6,868 nucleotides of DNA from contig JBNJDW010000101.1 of the NCBI GenBank assembly GCA_051745265.1, positions 1 to 6,868 on the forward strand. Direction: 5' to 3'. Source of the DNA: JBNJDW01 sp051745265 (GTDB lineage Bacteria; Pseudomonadota; Alphaproteobacteria; Micavibrionales; CSBR16-224). Positions 1 through 5,641 of this stretch are shown in pieces (the stretch's first letter is position 1; every line of letters starts with the position of its first letter). The notes under the pieces were generated by a model that was not told the DNA's origin, did not search any database, and saw only the letters and a program-made list of their open reading frames with translations. A program made the position numbers and the translations under genes.

Positions 1-1112
1 TTGATTATTGCACGCTGCGTGCTGATTTTTCCAATGGTGACAATCTGGTCATAGCCCGCGATCTATCCGGTGCGATGTCAGGCGCGTATCAGGTCAGAGG
101 CGATGAAATACCTGAGCAAGCCGTCGTTCAGTTGGATGTGAATATCGATGAAACGGATTATCGCCATTATCAGGCTAAACCGGTGCAGGGCAATACCCTG
201 ATTTTTTCAATATCCCATGACTATGATTTGGTCGACAGTTTGATGGCGGGGCGTGAATTGTCTTTAAGTTATAATGGACAGAATGCTGTTTACGGGCTTA
301 AAGGCTCGGCAGATGGATTTCGCAGTTTAAATAATTGCCTGCGTAATTTAAGCGGGCGTGATACGTTGCCCTGGGAAAGCGGTATCTCCGGCCCCGGACC
401 GCTTTTGGCACCGCAATTCAGCAGGCAAAAGCCGCGCAAAGATGCCTTTAATGATCCGGATAGTACTTATATTATCGTACACCATCCTGAAACTGAGTCT
501 CGGAAGGCACCACCCGAAAAGGCCGATATGCCAAAAATTGAGGCTGCGGCGGTAAACCCAGTCGAAGAGCTGTCTTTAACTGAGGACAGCAGTAATGAGA
601 CATCTGAGAACAAAGAGCCTGTAGCGCCGCAAAGTTGCAAGATTGAAAACAGCCAGACAATAAAAAGGTCTTTACTACGTAATTTAATAGCACAGGATAT
701 TCAGTCGCGCATAAAACTGGCCAGTGATGCAGAGATGAATATTCTCGAAGATCAGGAGATCAAATCGATCAACTGGACGGCAGGGCAGGTGCAGGGGCAT
801 TTTAGCCTGGTATCTCTGATCGCAGGCAAAACAGGCGCAGAAACCGCCAGCCGTGTTCTGGGTGATCTTAAATCCGCTTGTCCGGGGAGCTTTGTCGTTG
901 ATAAAAATAAAGATTATTTAACCATGGGCGTTCAGGTCGAGGAATATCAAGCTGTTTGCAGTGTTGAGGATCAGTCTGCTTTGGCGCATATCAGCTTTTT
1001 ATCGGATGGCTTTGAAACGGCGATCCTTTCCTTTGAAGGCGCGGTGAGTGAAACCGGTGGTATTCTTGGTTATAAATCAATGATTATGGACGGGCTTTCC
1101 GGCCACTTATAG
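1..1112 (+). CDS. Probably exported two-domain protein of unknown function (5' end outside window)
   Basis: The frame is open from base 3 to the TAG at 1110-1112, giving 369 visible residues. Although an ATG lies at 75, the 24 codons before it read naturally into it (DYCTLRADFSNGDNLVIARD...), so the true start is to the left of the window. Domain 1 (about visible residues 1-115) is beta-rich. It has a Cys near its start (CTLRADF) and one near its end (SLNNC), with LMAGRELSLSYNG between. This layout recalls small periplasmic alphaproteobacterial proteins related in style to the invasion-associated locus B/DUF1176 type; that is a resemblance, not an assignment. A polar, acidic, Pro/Ser/Glu-rich linker (about 125-215) leads to domain 2 (about 215-369), with another Cys pair (SACPGSF and AVCSVED). 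Export is inferred from the paired cysteines and composition, because the N-terminus is not visible. No function is recognised. Confidence 0.75.
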   Translation, partial: DYCTLRADFSNGDNLVIARDLSGAMSGAYQVRGDEIPEQAVVQLDVNIDETDYRHYQAKPVQGNTLIFSISHDYDLVDSLMAGRELSLSYNGQNAVYGLKGSADGFRSLNNCLRNLSGRDTLPWESGISGPGPLLAPQFSRQKPRKDAFNDPDSTYIIVHHPETESRKAPPEKADMPKIEAAAVNPVEELSLTEDSSNETSENKEPVAPQSCKIENSQTIKRSLLRNLIAQDIQSRIKLASDAEMNILEDQEIKSINWTAGQVQGHFSLVSLIAGKTGAETASRVLGDLKSACPGSFVVDKNKDYLTMGVQVEEYQAVCSVEDQSALAHISFLSDGFETAILSFEGAVSETGGILGYKSMIMDGLSGHL

Positions 1113-1127
1113 AATCTTCTCATATAT

Positions 1128-1143
1128 ATAATATGAATATTAT
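1128..1143. repeat. AT-rich inverted repeat downstream of the first gene
   Basis: Perfect 7-base arms (ATAATAT and ATATTAT) are separated by GA, and the right arm runs into TTTTT. It lies 16 bases after the TAG of the first gene. It could be part of a weak transcription end or a binding site, but such dyads arise easily in AT-rich spacers. Confidence 0.35.
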
Positions 1144-1148
1144 TTTTA

Positions 1149-1188
1149 CAGTCTGGCTTCTTACAGACTGATTTCTCAGCTTTTTTTT
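1149..1188 (+). terminator. Weak terminator-like hairpin followed by a T-run
   Basis: CAGTCTG (1149-1155) pairs perfectly with CAGACTG (1164-1170) around an 8-base loop. A run of eight T begins at 1181. The ten bases between stem and T-run and the modest stem make this a poor intrinsic terminator. Its position between two co-directional genes that look unrelated supports a transcription end here. Confidence 0.4.
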
Positions 1189-1218
1189 CGATAAATAAAA
1201 TTTTATGAAAATGCTTTA

Positions 1219-1247
1219 TGAATTTAGTAACTTTTGCAGGGTATACT
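1219..1247 (+). promoter_or_regulatory. Candidate promoter for the PAS-GGDEF-EAL gene
   Basis: TATACT at 1242-1247 is a good -10-like hexamer about 35 bases before the preferred start codon. The hexamer 17 bases upstream (TGAATT, 1219-1224) is a poor -35, so either the promoter needs an activator or the site is elsewhere in this AT-rich spacer. Confidence 0.35.
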
Positions 1248-1269
1248 CATAATTAATAAAGAAAATGAC

Positions 1270-1275
1270 GAGGGG
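1270..1275 (+). promoter_or_regulatory. Ribosome binding site that decides the start at 1283
   Basis: GAGGGG ends seven bases before the ATG at 1283. The upstream in-frame ATG at 1265 has only an A-rich AAAGAAA-like stretch before it, and starting there would place GAGGGG inside the coding sequence. The 1283 start is therefore preferred. Confidence 0.7.
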
Positions 1276-1282
1276 ATATCCA

Positions 1283-3019
1283 ATGGGGGAAGAACAAGAA
1301 CAGCATGCGAAGCTTTTAAAAGCGCTGTCTTGCGCGGGTGATATACCATATGTCTGGAATTCAAAGACTGACAACATAGAATGGCTGGGAAATTTTGATG
1401 CTTTTATAGATCAAGGGGCAGATCATAAGCTGAAAACACCAGTCAATAATAAGGACATAAATACAATGCTTGATGCGCATGATATGGCAGAACGGCAGGA
1501 GAGCCTTGAAAATTGCCTTCGTTTTCCGGATCAGAAGCAGAGTAACATTGATTGCGAATATGTTATGCGTTTTCCGAATGGTAAAAAACTGCTGATTCAT
1601 GACACAGCACAAGCGCAGAAAGACGAGGAAACCGGTACGGTTTTTGTCTATGGTGTGTTGCGGAAATTACCCGAAGGTCATGAAAGTCGTAAAGAGATAT
1701 TAAAACGCTTAAATCAGGACAAATTAACCGGTTATCTAAACCGGAGCGCTTTTTGCGACCTCATTCAGGATGATATGAAAAGCAAAGCCGATAATAGCGG
1801 CGCAGTGTTACTGGTTGGTATTGATCAGTTTAATATCTATAACGAAGCCTTTGGGGCTGAGGATGCGGATAATATCATTGTCGCTGTCGGTGCCCGACTG
1901 GAAAAAATGTCTTCAAATTTTGAAAATGCGAGCATCGCGCGGGTTGGCGGGGATAGTTTTGCGGTCTATGTGCCTGAAATTACCCCGCATGAAACCTCTG
2001 TCTTTGCCCGCAATATCTTATCTTCATTAGGCGCAACACAGTTGATGACGCCAAATGGCGCCGTACGCGCCAATGTTTCGATTGGCAGCGCCCGCACGCC
2101 AGAGAATAATGTCGCGGGTCAGGATATCGTTAATCGCGCTGAAACAGCGATGCAAATAGCCAAAGCGCAGGGAAGAGGCTGTTACGAACCTTATCTGGTC
2201 TCTGAAGATGATCAGGAGCAATGTCGCAAATGGCTACGCACAGGGGATGATCTGTTCGTCGCCATGAATGGGGATCGTTTGATACTGGCGTATCAGCCGA
2301 TTGTGGATGCAGGAACCGGCAAACCGGCTTTATATGAATGTCTCGTGCGTATGGTCAGGCCCAAGAAAGACGGCAGCGGTAACGAGCTTGTTGCTGCCGG
2401 TGAATTTATTCCTGCTGTTGAGCGGCTGGGCCTGTCACGTATTCTGGATAAAGCCACTTTAAAAATGGCCCTTAAAGAGCTGAAAGAAAACAAAGATCTT
2501 AGTTTCTCTGTTAATATTTCAGCCTATACAATATCGGATAAAGACTGGATGCGGGCTCTGGTCGCATTGGTTAAGAATGAGCCGAAAGTGGCTGACCGAT
2601 TGATTATTGAAGTTACAGAAACGGTCGCCATGAGTGATATGAAGAAAGCCCGCGAATTTGTCGGCACATTGCAGTCGATGGGGGTCCGGGTTGCTTTGGA
2701 TGATTTTGGCGCCGGCTTTACATCCTTCAGCCAGATTAAAACGCTGGGCGTTGATTTTGTAAAAATTGACAAGTCATTCGTTAAGAATCTGGGGACCTGT
2801 AAAAAAGACCAGACCTTCGTCCGTTCACTGCGTGATCTGGCTGACAGCTGTAATATTACAACGATTGGCGAGGGGGCCGAAACCATGGCAGAGGCTGAAA
2901 TGCTGCACCGTGACGGGATCAAGCTCATTCAGGGGCATGCCTATGGTTTTCCGTTGATTGACCCGCCGTGGAAAAGAAACGCGCCGACATGGACGCCTAA
3001 TCCGCATCGGCTGAACTGA
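1283..3019 (+). CDS. PAS-GGDEF-EAL protein, probable cyclic-di-GMP phosphodiesterase
   Basis: A 578-residue cytoplasmic protein with no signal peptide or membrane segment. Residues about 8-128 resemble a PAS_3-type sensor domain (PYVWNSKTDNIEWLG, then EYVMRFPNGKKLLIHD and VFVYGVLRKL). Residues about 140-300 form a GGDEF domain with DKLTGYLNR at 146-154, but its signature is GGDSF (222-226), so the catalytic Glu is Ser. The usual RxxD inhibitory site is absent. Residues about 320-560 form an EAL domain with YECLVR (351-356, ECL for EAL), Asn411, Glu443 in EVTET, DDFGAG (473-478), Lys494 in VKID, EGAET (530-534) and QG at 550. All expected metal- and substrate-binding positions are present. By family knowledge the EAL half hydrolyses c-di-GMP to pGpG. 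I infer that the GGDEF half is inactive or allosteric and the PAS half senses an unknown signal. A 584-residue form from the ATG at 1265 is possible but less likely. Confidence 0.9.
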   Translation: MGEEQEQHAKLLKALSCAGDIPYVWNSKTDNIEWLGNFDAFIDQGADHKLKTPVNNKDINTMLDAHDMAERQESLENCLRFPDQKQSNIDCEYVMRFPNGKKLLIHDTAQAQKDEETGTVFVYGVLRKLPEGHESRKEILKRLNQDKLTGYLNRSAFCDLIQDDMKSKADNSGAVLLVGIDQFNIYNEAFGAEDADNIIVAVGARLEKMSSNFENASIARVGGDSFAVYVPEITPHETSVFARNILSSLGATQLMTPNGAVRANVSIGSARTPENNVAGQDIVNRAETAMQIAKAQGRGCYEPYLVSEDDQEQCRKWLRTGDDLFVAMNGDRLILAYQPIVDAGTGKPALYECLVRMVRPKKDGSGNELVAAGEFIPAVERLGLSRILDKATLKMALKELKENKDLSFSVNISAYTISDKDWMRALVALVKNEPKVADRLIIEVTETVAMSDMKKAREFVGTLQSMGVRVALDDFGAGFTSFSQIKTLGVDFVKIDKSFVKNLGTCKKDQTFVRSLRDLADSCNITTIGEGAETMAEAEMLHRDGIKLIQGHAYGFPLIDPPWKRNAPTWTPNPHRLN

Positions 3020-3025
3020 TCGGGC

Positions 3026-3568
3026 CTAACGTGGGTTATGGGCGTTGAAATACCGTATGCAGGCATCTTGCAGGGCCTGGGTCAGTGCGGCGCCTTCTGT
3101 ACTACCATTTCCTTTGATATCATTATCCATGACGGCTTTTAAGGCCATTTTATGGGCAGAAACAATCTCATAGGCATCATTGTCGAGCGCCTTGATCACT
3201 TCGAGAAAATTGATCGCTCTGCCGGAAATCTCCGTGATCAGCGGGTATTTAAACATACCGCCCTGTGCCTTTAGCTGAACCAGAGGAAAAAGCAGAGCCT
3301 CAAAGGCGCTATCGTCGTTAATGCCGTCTTTTTGAAATTGATCGCAGCTGTCGTCCAGCATTTGCAAATAGGTTTCTGCAATGGGGGCAAAGTCTGTTTT
3401 ATTCTGTTGTATATGTTGTTCTGCTTTTTGAATAAGCTTGGGATCAATGCCGCCTGATCCGACTTTCTGTTTAATTTCATGCGGCGGTGTGATCAGTTCG
3501 GCATCACGCTGTCTTTCGTAATCTTCGAAATAAACGGTTTCGTCTTGTGGGGCATTTTTATCATTCAT
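3026..3568 (-). CDS. Small soluble protein, Hpt-like helical fold without the phospho-histidine (tentative)
   Basis: A 180-residue protein with no signal peptide or membrane segment. The N-terminus (about 1-40) is polar and ends in ITPPHEIKQKVGSGG, followed by mostly helical sequence. The stretch LVQLKAQGGMFKYPLITEIS (96-115) resembles the H-x-L-K-G...F-G...L core of histidine phosphotransfer domains, but Val97 sits at the His position and Ala101 at the Gly. I recall similar small proteins beside receiver proteins in Rhodospirillales, though this cannot be checked here. The start lacks a clear Shine-Dalgarno sequence, and the next Met is at residue 70, so 3568 is the sensible start. It begins 28 bases after the stop of the response regulator gene, so co-transcription and perhaps translational coupling are likely. 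Its stop is six bases from the convergent EAL gene. The Hpt relation is inference; the gene itself is well supported by length and composition. Confidence 0.75.
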   Translation of the reverse strand: MNDKNAPQDETVYFEDYERQRDAELITPPHEIKQKVGSGGIDPKLIQKAEQHIQQNKTDFAPIAETYLQMLDDSCDQFQKDGINDDSAFEALLFPLVQLKAQGGMFKYPLITEISGRAINFLEVIKALDNDAYEIVSAHKMALKAVMDNDIKGNGSTEGAALTQALQDACIRYFNAHNPR

Positions 3569-3596
3569 AGAGAAATACTCGTTCTATTCAGTTTCA

Positions 3597-4142
3597 TTAT
3601 TTTTTTCTGGGTTTCTTGTTTATATCCCGGGCAACCTCACTGGCGCGGCGCGGCCGGGGTTTGTTTTGACGGCGGTCTTTGCCTTTGAAGTCATCACTTT
3701 TACGACGACGATCCGGCCCGAAAAAATCCGGGGATTTAACAAACTGACGCGGCTGTTCGATAATGGTTTCAATTTTCTTATATAATGTGGCGGCGGTGAA
3801 GGGCTTTACAACAAATTCGGAGACACCGGAATCCCGGGCCATGATCACCCGTCGTTTCTGACTGTAACCGGTCATCATAATAATAGGGGTATAAGGGTTG
3901 GGGCTGTCGGGCGAGGTGCGTATTTTACGGGTCAGTTCCAGACCACCCGGGGCATCTGTCAGCCAGTCAACAATGACAAGATCCGGCTTTGACAGTTTAA
4001 ATTCACGAAAGCCGCTTTCCGCATCATAGGCTGAAATAATATGTCCTATGCCAAATGAGCTCAGAACGCCTTTGGTCAGATCGAACATCGCATGGTTGCT
4101 CTCGACAATCAAAACTGTAAGTTTTCCAAATTGATATGACAT
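3597..4142 (-). CDS. Receiver-domain response regulator with basic GPDRRR tail
   Basis: A 181-residue protein starting MSYQFGKLTVLIVESN. The receiver domain spans about 6-130, with phospho-acceptor Asp59 (LVIVDW), Thr91 (IIMMTGY) and Lys113 (VVKPF). The usual N-terminal acidic pair is Glu14-Ser15, so one metal-binding acidic residue is missing. After the receiver come PRQFV and a basic tail (about 140-181) with GPDRRR and DRR motifs, rich in Lys/Arg. There is no recognised DNA-binding or enzymatic output domain, so it probably acts through protein contacts, or the tail binds nucleic acid or another partner. The start at 4142 is chosen because receivers of this type begin a few residues before the first strand. 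AGGGGA lies 11 bases upstream, which is rather far. An in-frame ATG at 4202 would add 20 residues. It is the first gene of a probable two-gene operon. Confidence 0.87.
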   Translation of the reverse strand: MSYQFGKLTVLIVESNHAMFDLTKGVLSSFGIGHIISAYDAESGFREFKLSKPDLVIVDWLTDAPGGLELTRKIRTSPDSPNPYTPIIMMTGYSQKRRVIMARDSGVSEFVVKPFTAATLYKKIETIIEQPRQFVKSPDFFGPDRRRKSDDFKGKDRRQNKPRPRRASEVARDINKKPRKK

Positions 4143-4214
4143 GTTCTGGACGTTCCCCTGAAACGGTAAACCCATAGGAAAGGAAATGCTATCATGCTTC
4201 AATTTTAATGTGTA

Positions 4215-4234
4215 GGGGAATTAATGGGGGAATT
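4215..4234. repeat. Tandem direct repeat GGGGAATT, 12-base period
   Basis: GGGGAATT occurs at 4215-4222 and again at 4227-4234, just upstream of the candidate yebC promoter and in the leader or promoter area of the divergent response regulator gene. It could be a two-site operator. Two copies of an 8-mer in a short spacer is weak evidence by itself. Confidence 0.3.
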
Positions 4235-4261
4235 CACTTGCCTGCAAGGCGGTGAATGTCC
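4228..4261. repeat. Imperfect dyad in the divergent promoter region
   Basis: ATTCAC (4232-4237) pairs with GTGAAT (4252-4257). Inside it GCCT (4240-4243) pairs with AGGC (4247-4250) around the loop GCA, joined by a T-G wobble and one bulged T. Past an A/G mismatch, the outer bases GGG (4228-4230) can pair with TCC (4259-4261). No T-run follows on either strand, so it is not an intrinsic terminator. It overlaps the -35 and spacer of the proposed yebC promoter, which suggests a protein-binding site. It could also form as RNA in a transcript of the divergent gene. Confidence 0.5.
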
Positions 4262-4267
4262 TAAGAT
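4238..4267 (+). promoter_or_regulatory. Candidate promoter of the yebC-ruvCAB operon
   Basis: TTGCCT (4238-4243) and TAAGAT (4262-4267) are separated by 18 bases and match the -35/-10 layout well. Transcription would start near 4273-4275, giving a leader of about 40 bases before the yebC ATG. The LexA-box match at 4270-4284 covers that start point, which independently supports placing a promoter here. Confidence 0.5.
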
Positions 4268-4269
4268 TG

Positions 4270-4284
4270 GAACAGAGTGGGAAC
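4270..4284. promoter_or_regulatory. Putative LexA (SOS) box, GAAC-N7-GAAC
   Basis: GAAC at 4270-4273 and GAAC at 4281-4284 are separated by exactly seven bases. On the other strand this reads GTTC-N7-GTTC, the direct-repeat operator known for LexA of Alphaproteobacteria. It lies 31 bases before the yebC start codon and over the predicted transcription start, a position suited to repression. The downstream ruv genes are classical SOS targets. The spacer composition was not scored against a matrix. Confidence 0.72.
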
Positions 4285-4315
4285 ATGAGAATCAAAACAG
4301 ACAATCAGGAAAACA

Positions 4316-5065
4316 ATGGCAGGACATTCCAAATTCAAAAATATTCAGCATCGTAAGGGCGCACAGGATAAGAAACGCGCCAAAATCTTTAATAAGCTCG
4401 GGCGGGAAATTACCGTGGCGGCCAAACTGGGCACGCCGGATCCGGATATGAATCCGCGGCTGCGACTGGCCATTCAGACGGCCCGCAAGGAAAATATGCC
4501 CAAAGACCGGATTGAACGCGCGGTCAAAAGCGGTAGCCCCGGCGGCGATGATGCCAATTATGAAGAAATTCGCTACGAAGGCTATGGTCCGGCCGGTGTT
4601 GCCATTATTGTCAGTGCCCTGACCGATAACCGCAACCGCACGGCAAGCGAAGTCCGCACAGCCTTTACCAAGCATGGTGGTTCGCTTGGCGAAACCAATT
4701 CCGTCAGCTTTATGTTTGATCAGGTCGGTTCAATTGTCTACCCGGTCAGCGTTGCCGATACGGAAACAATGTTTGAAGCGGCTGCCGAGTTTGGCGCCCA
4801 GAATGTCGAAAGCGATGATGAATATCATGAAGTCATCACCGATCCGAATGATTTTGGCGATGTCAGTGCGGCATTGGAAGAAAAATTCGGAGAGGCCGAA
4901 CAGGCTGGCCTCGTCTGGAAACCACAGAATACGGTGGCACCTGATGAAGATGCGGCGGCAACTTTGTTTAAGCTGATTGATGCGCTCGAAGACAGTGATG
5001 ATGTTCAGCATGTTTATGCCAATTATGATATTGATGACGAAATCTTGGCAAAACTGGTTGATTAA
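4316..5065 (+). CDS. yebC: YebC/PmpR (TACO1) family protein
   Basis: A 249-residue cytoplasmic protein of normal family length. It opens with the signature MAGHSKFKNIQHRK (1-14), then GYGPAGVAIIV (89-99), TDNRNRTASEVR (103-114) and GGSLGETNSVSFMF (121-134), and has an acidic C-terminal third. AGGA ends five bases before the ATG. Members were described first as DNA-binding regulators (PmpR). Bacterial members and mitochondrial TACO1 have since been linked to translation, easing ribosome stalling at difficult motifs such as proline runs. Which role applies here cannot be told from the sequence. It is the first gene of the yebC-ruvC-ruvA-ruvB group, with 57 bases to the ruvC start. If the upstream LexA box works, it would be SOS-induced with the ruv genes. 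No damage or missing segment is seen. Confidence 0.97.
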   Translation: MAGHSKFKNIQHRKGAQDKKRAKIFNKLGREITVAAKLGTPDPDMNPRLRLAIQTARKENMPKDRIERAVKSGSPGGDDANYEEIRYEGYGPAGVAIIVSALTDNRNRTASEVRTAFTKHGGSLGETNSVSFMFDQVGSIVYPVSVADTETMFEAAAEFGAQNVESDDEYHEVITDPNDFGDVSAALEEKFGEAEQAGLVWKPQNTVAPDEDAAATLFKLIDALEDSDDVQHVYANYDIDDEILAKLVD

Positions 5066-5067
5066 CA

Positions 5068-5101
5068 GCCGGAAATGAACAACCGGCCAGCCGGTGCCGG
5101 T
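5068..5101 (+). repeat. Overlapping GC-rich hairpins between yebC and ruvC
   Basis: GCCGG (5068-5072) can pair with CCGGC (5083-5087). Alternatively ACCGGC (5082-5087) can pair with GCCGGT at 5096-5101, or with the copy at 5090-5095 across only two bases. The pairings share the 5083-5087 arm and exclude each other. There is no T-run, so this is not an intrinsic terminator. It could influence mRNA processing or ruvC translation, or be chance in a GC-rich spacer. Confidence 0.35.
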
Positions 5102-5111
5102 CGACAGAGAA

Positions 5112-5116
5112 AAGGA
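5112..5116 (+). promoter_or_regulatory. Ribosome binding site that decides the ruvC start
   Basis: AAGGA ends six bases before the ATG at 5123. The earlier in-frame ATG at 5075 would add a 16-residue basic leader (MNNRPAGAGRQRKGIR) absent from RuvC proteins and would bury this site in the coding sequence. Confidence 0.8.
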
Positions 5117-5122
5117 ATACGA

Positions 5123-5641
5123 ATGCGTATACTTGGCATTGATCCCGGTTTGCAGCATACAGGCTGGGGCGTTATAGAATATGTCGGCCATACCCCGAAA
5201 CATCTGGCCAATGGGACAATCAGCACATCAGCCAAACAGCCTATGGCCGCGAGGCTGGCGAAAATCCTGCGTGAGCTGGAACAGGTTATAGGCCTGTGGA
5301 CTCCGGTTGAGGCGGCGATTGAGGAAACCTTTGTTAATGTAAACCCGGCCTCTGCCTTAAAGCTTGGCCAGGCGCGCGGCGTTGCCATGAGTGTACCGGC
5401 CTTGATGGGCCTGACCGTGGCTGAATATGCGCCGAATGTTATTAAAAAATCGGTTGTTGGCGCGGGGCATGCCGGTAAGGATCAGATGCAGATGATGATC
5501 GGTGTTTTGATGCCGGGGGTGACGCTGGCCTCAGCCGATGCGGCAGATGCGCTGGCGATTGCCATCTGTCATGCACATCATCGCCAGACACCTGTAATGA
5601 AAGAGACCGTAAAAGGATATACAGCATGTTTGCCAAGCTGA
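5123..5641 (+). CDS. ruvC: Holliday junction resolvase RuvC
   Basis: A 172-residue endonuclease of normal length. As a dimer, RuvC cuts four-way DNA junctions symmetrically, in concert with RuvAB, at the end of homologous recombination and replication-fork repair. The four metal-binding acidic residues are visible: Asp7 in MRILGIDPG, Glu67 in AAIEETF, and Asp139 and Asp142 in ADAADALA. NPASALKLGQARG (74-86) is a strongly conserved RuvC segment. The start at 5123 is preferred over 5075 because of its ribosome binding site and the usual N-terminus. The stop overlaps the ruvA start by 16 bases (5626-5641), which suggests translational coupling. It sits in the same probable transcript as yebC, ruvA and ruvB and is therefore a likely target of the LexA box upstream of yebC. 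Confidence 0.98.
   Translation: MRILGIDPGLQHTGWGVIEYVGHTPKHLANGTISTSAKQPMAARLAKILRELEQVIGLWTPVEAAIEETFVNVNPASALKLGQARGVAMSVPALMGLTVAEYAPNVIKKSVVGAGHAGKDQMQMMIGVLMPGVTLASADAADALAIAICHAHHRQTPVMKETVKGYTACLPS

Noticed and set aside
1946..1960. GGDSF region as an active diguanylate cyclase site
   Set aside because: The catalytic Glu of GGDEF is Ser, so cyclase activity should not be assumed.
2524..2928. 134-codon minus-strand frame inside the EAL domain
   Set aside because: It lies fully within a strongly supported coding region on the other strand and has no recognisable protein features.
4143..4155. GTTC-N5-GTTC next to the response regulator start, resembling a second LexA box
   Set aside because: The spacing is five bases, not the seven required for the alphaproteobacterial LexA direct repeat.
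4224..4451. Small plus-strand frame with AGGGGA four bases before its ATG
   Set aside because: It overlaps the start of yebC in another frame for more than half its length, starts upstream of the predicted yebC promoter, and its sequence resembles no known leader peptide.
5082..5101. GC-rich hairpin after yebC considered as a terminator
   Set aside because: No T-run follows, and the downstream ruv genes show tight operon overlaps without their own obvious promoter.
5075..5122. N-terminal extension of RuvC from an earlier ATG
   Set aside because: The ATG at 5123 has a good ribosome binding site and gives the standard RuvC N-terminus; the extension is not family-like.
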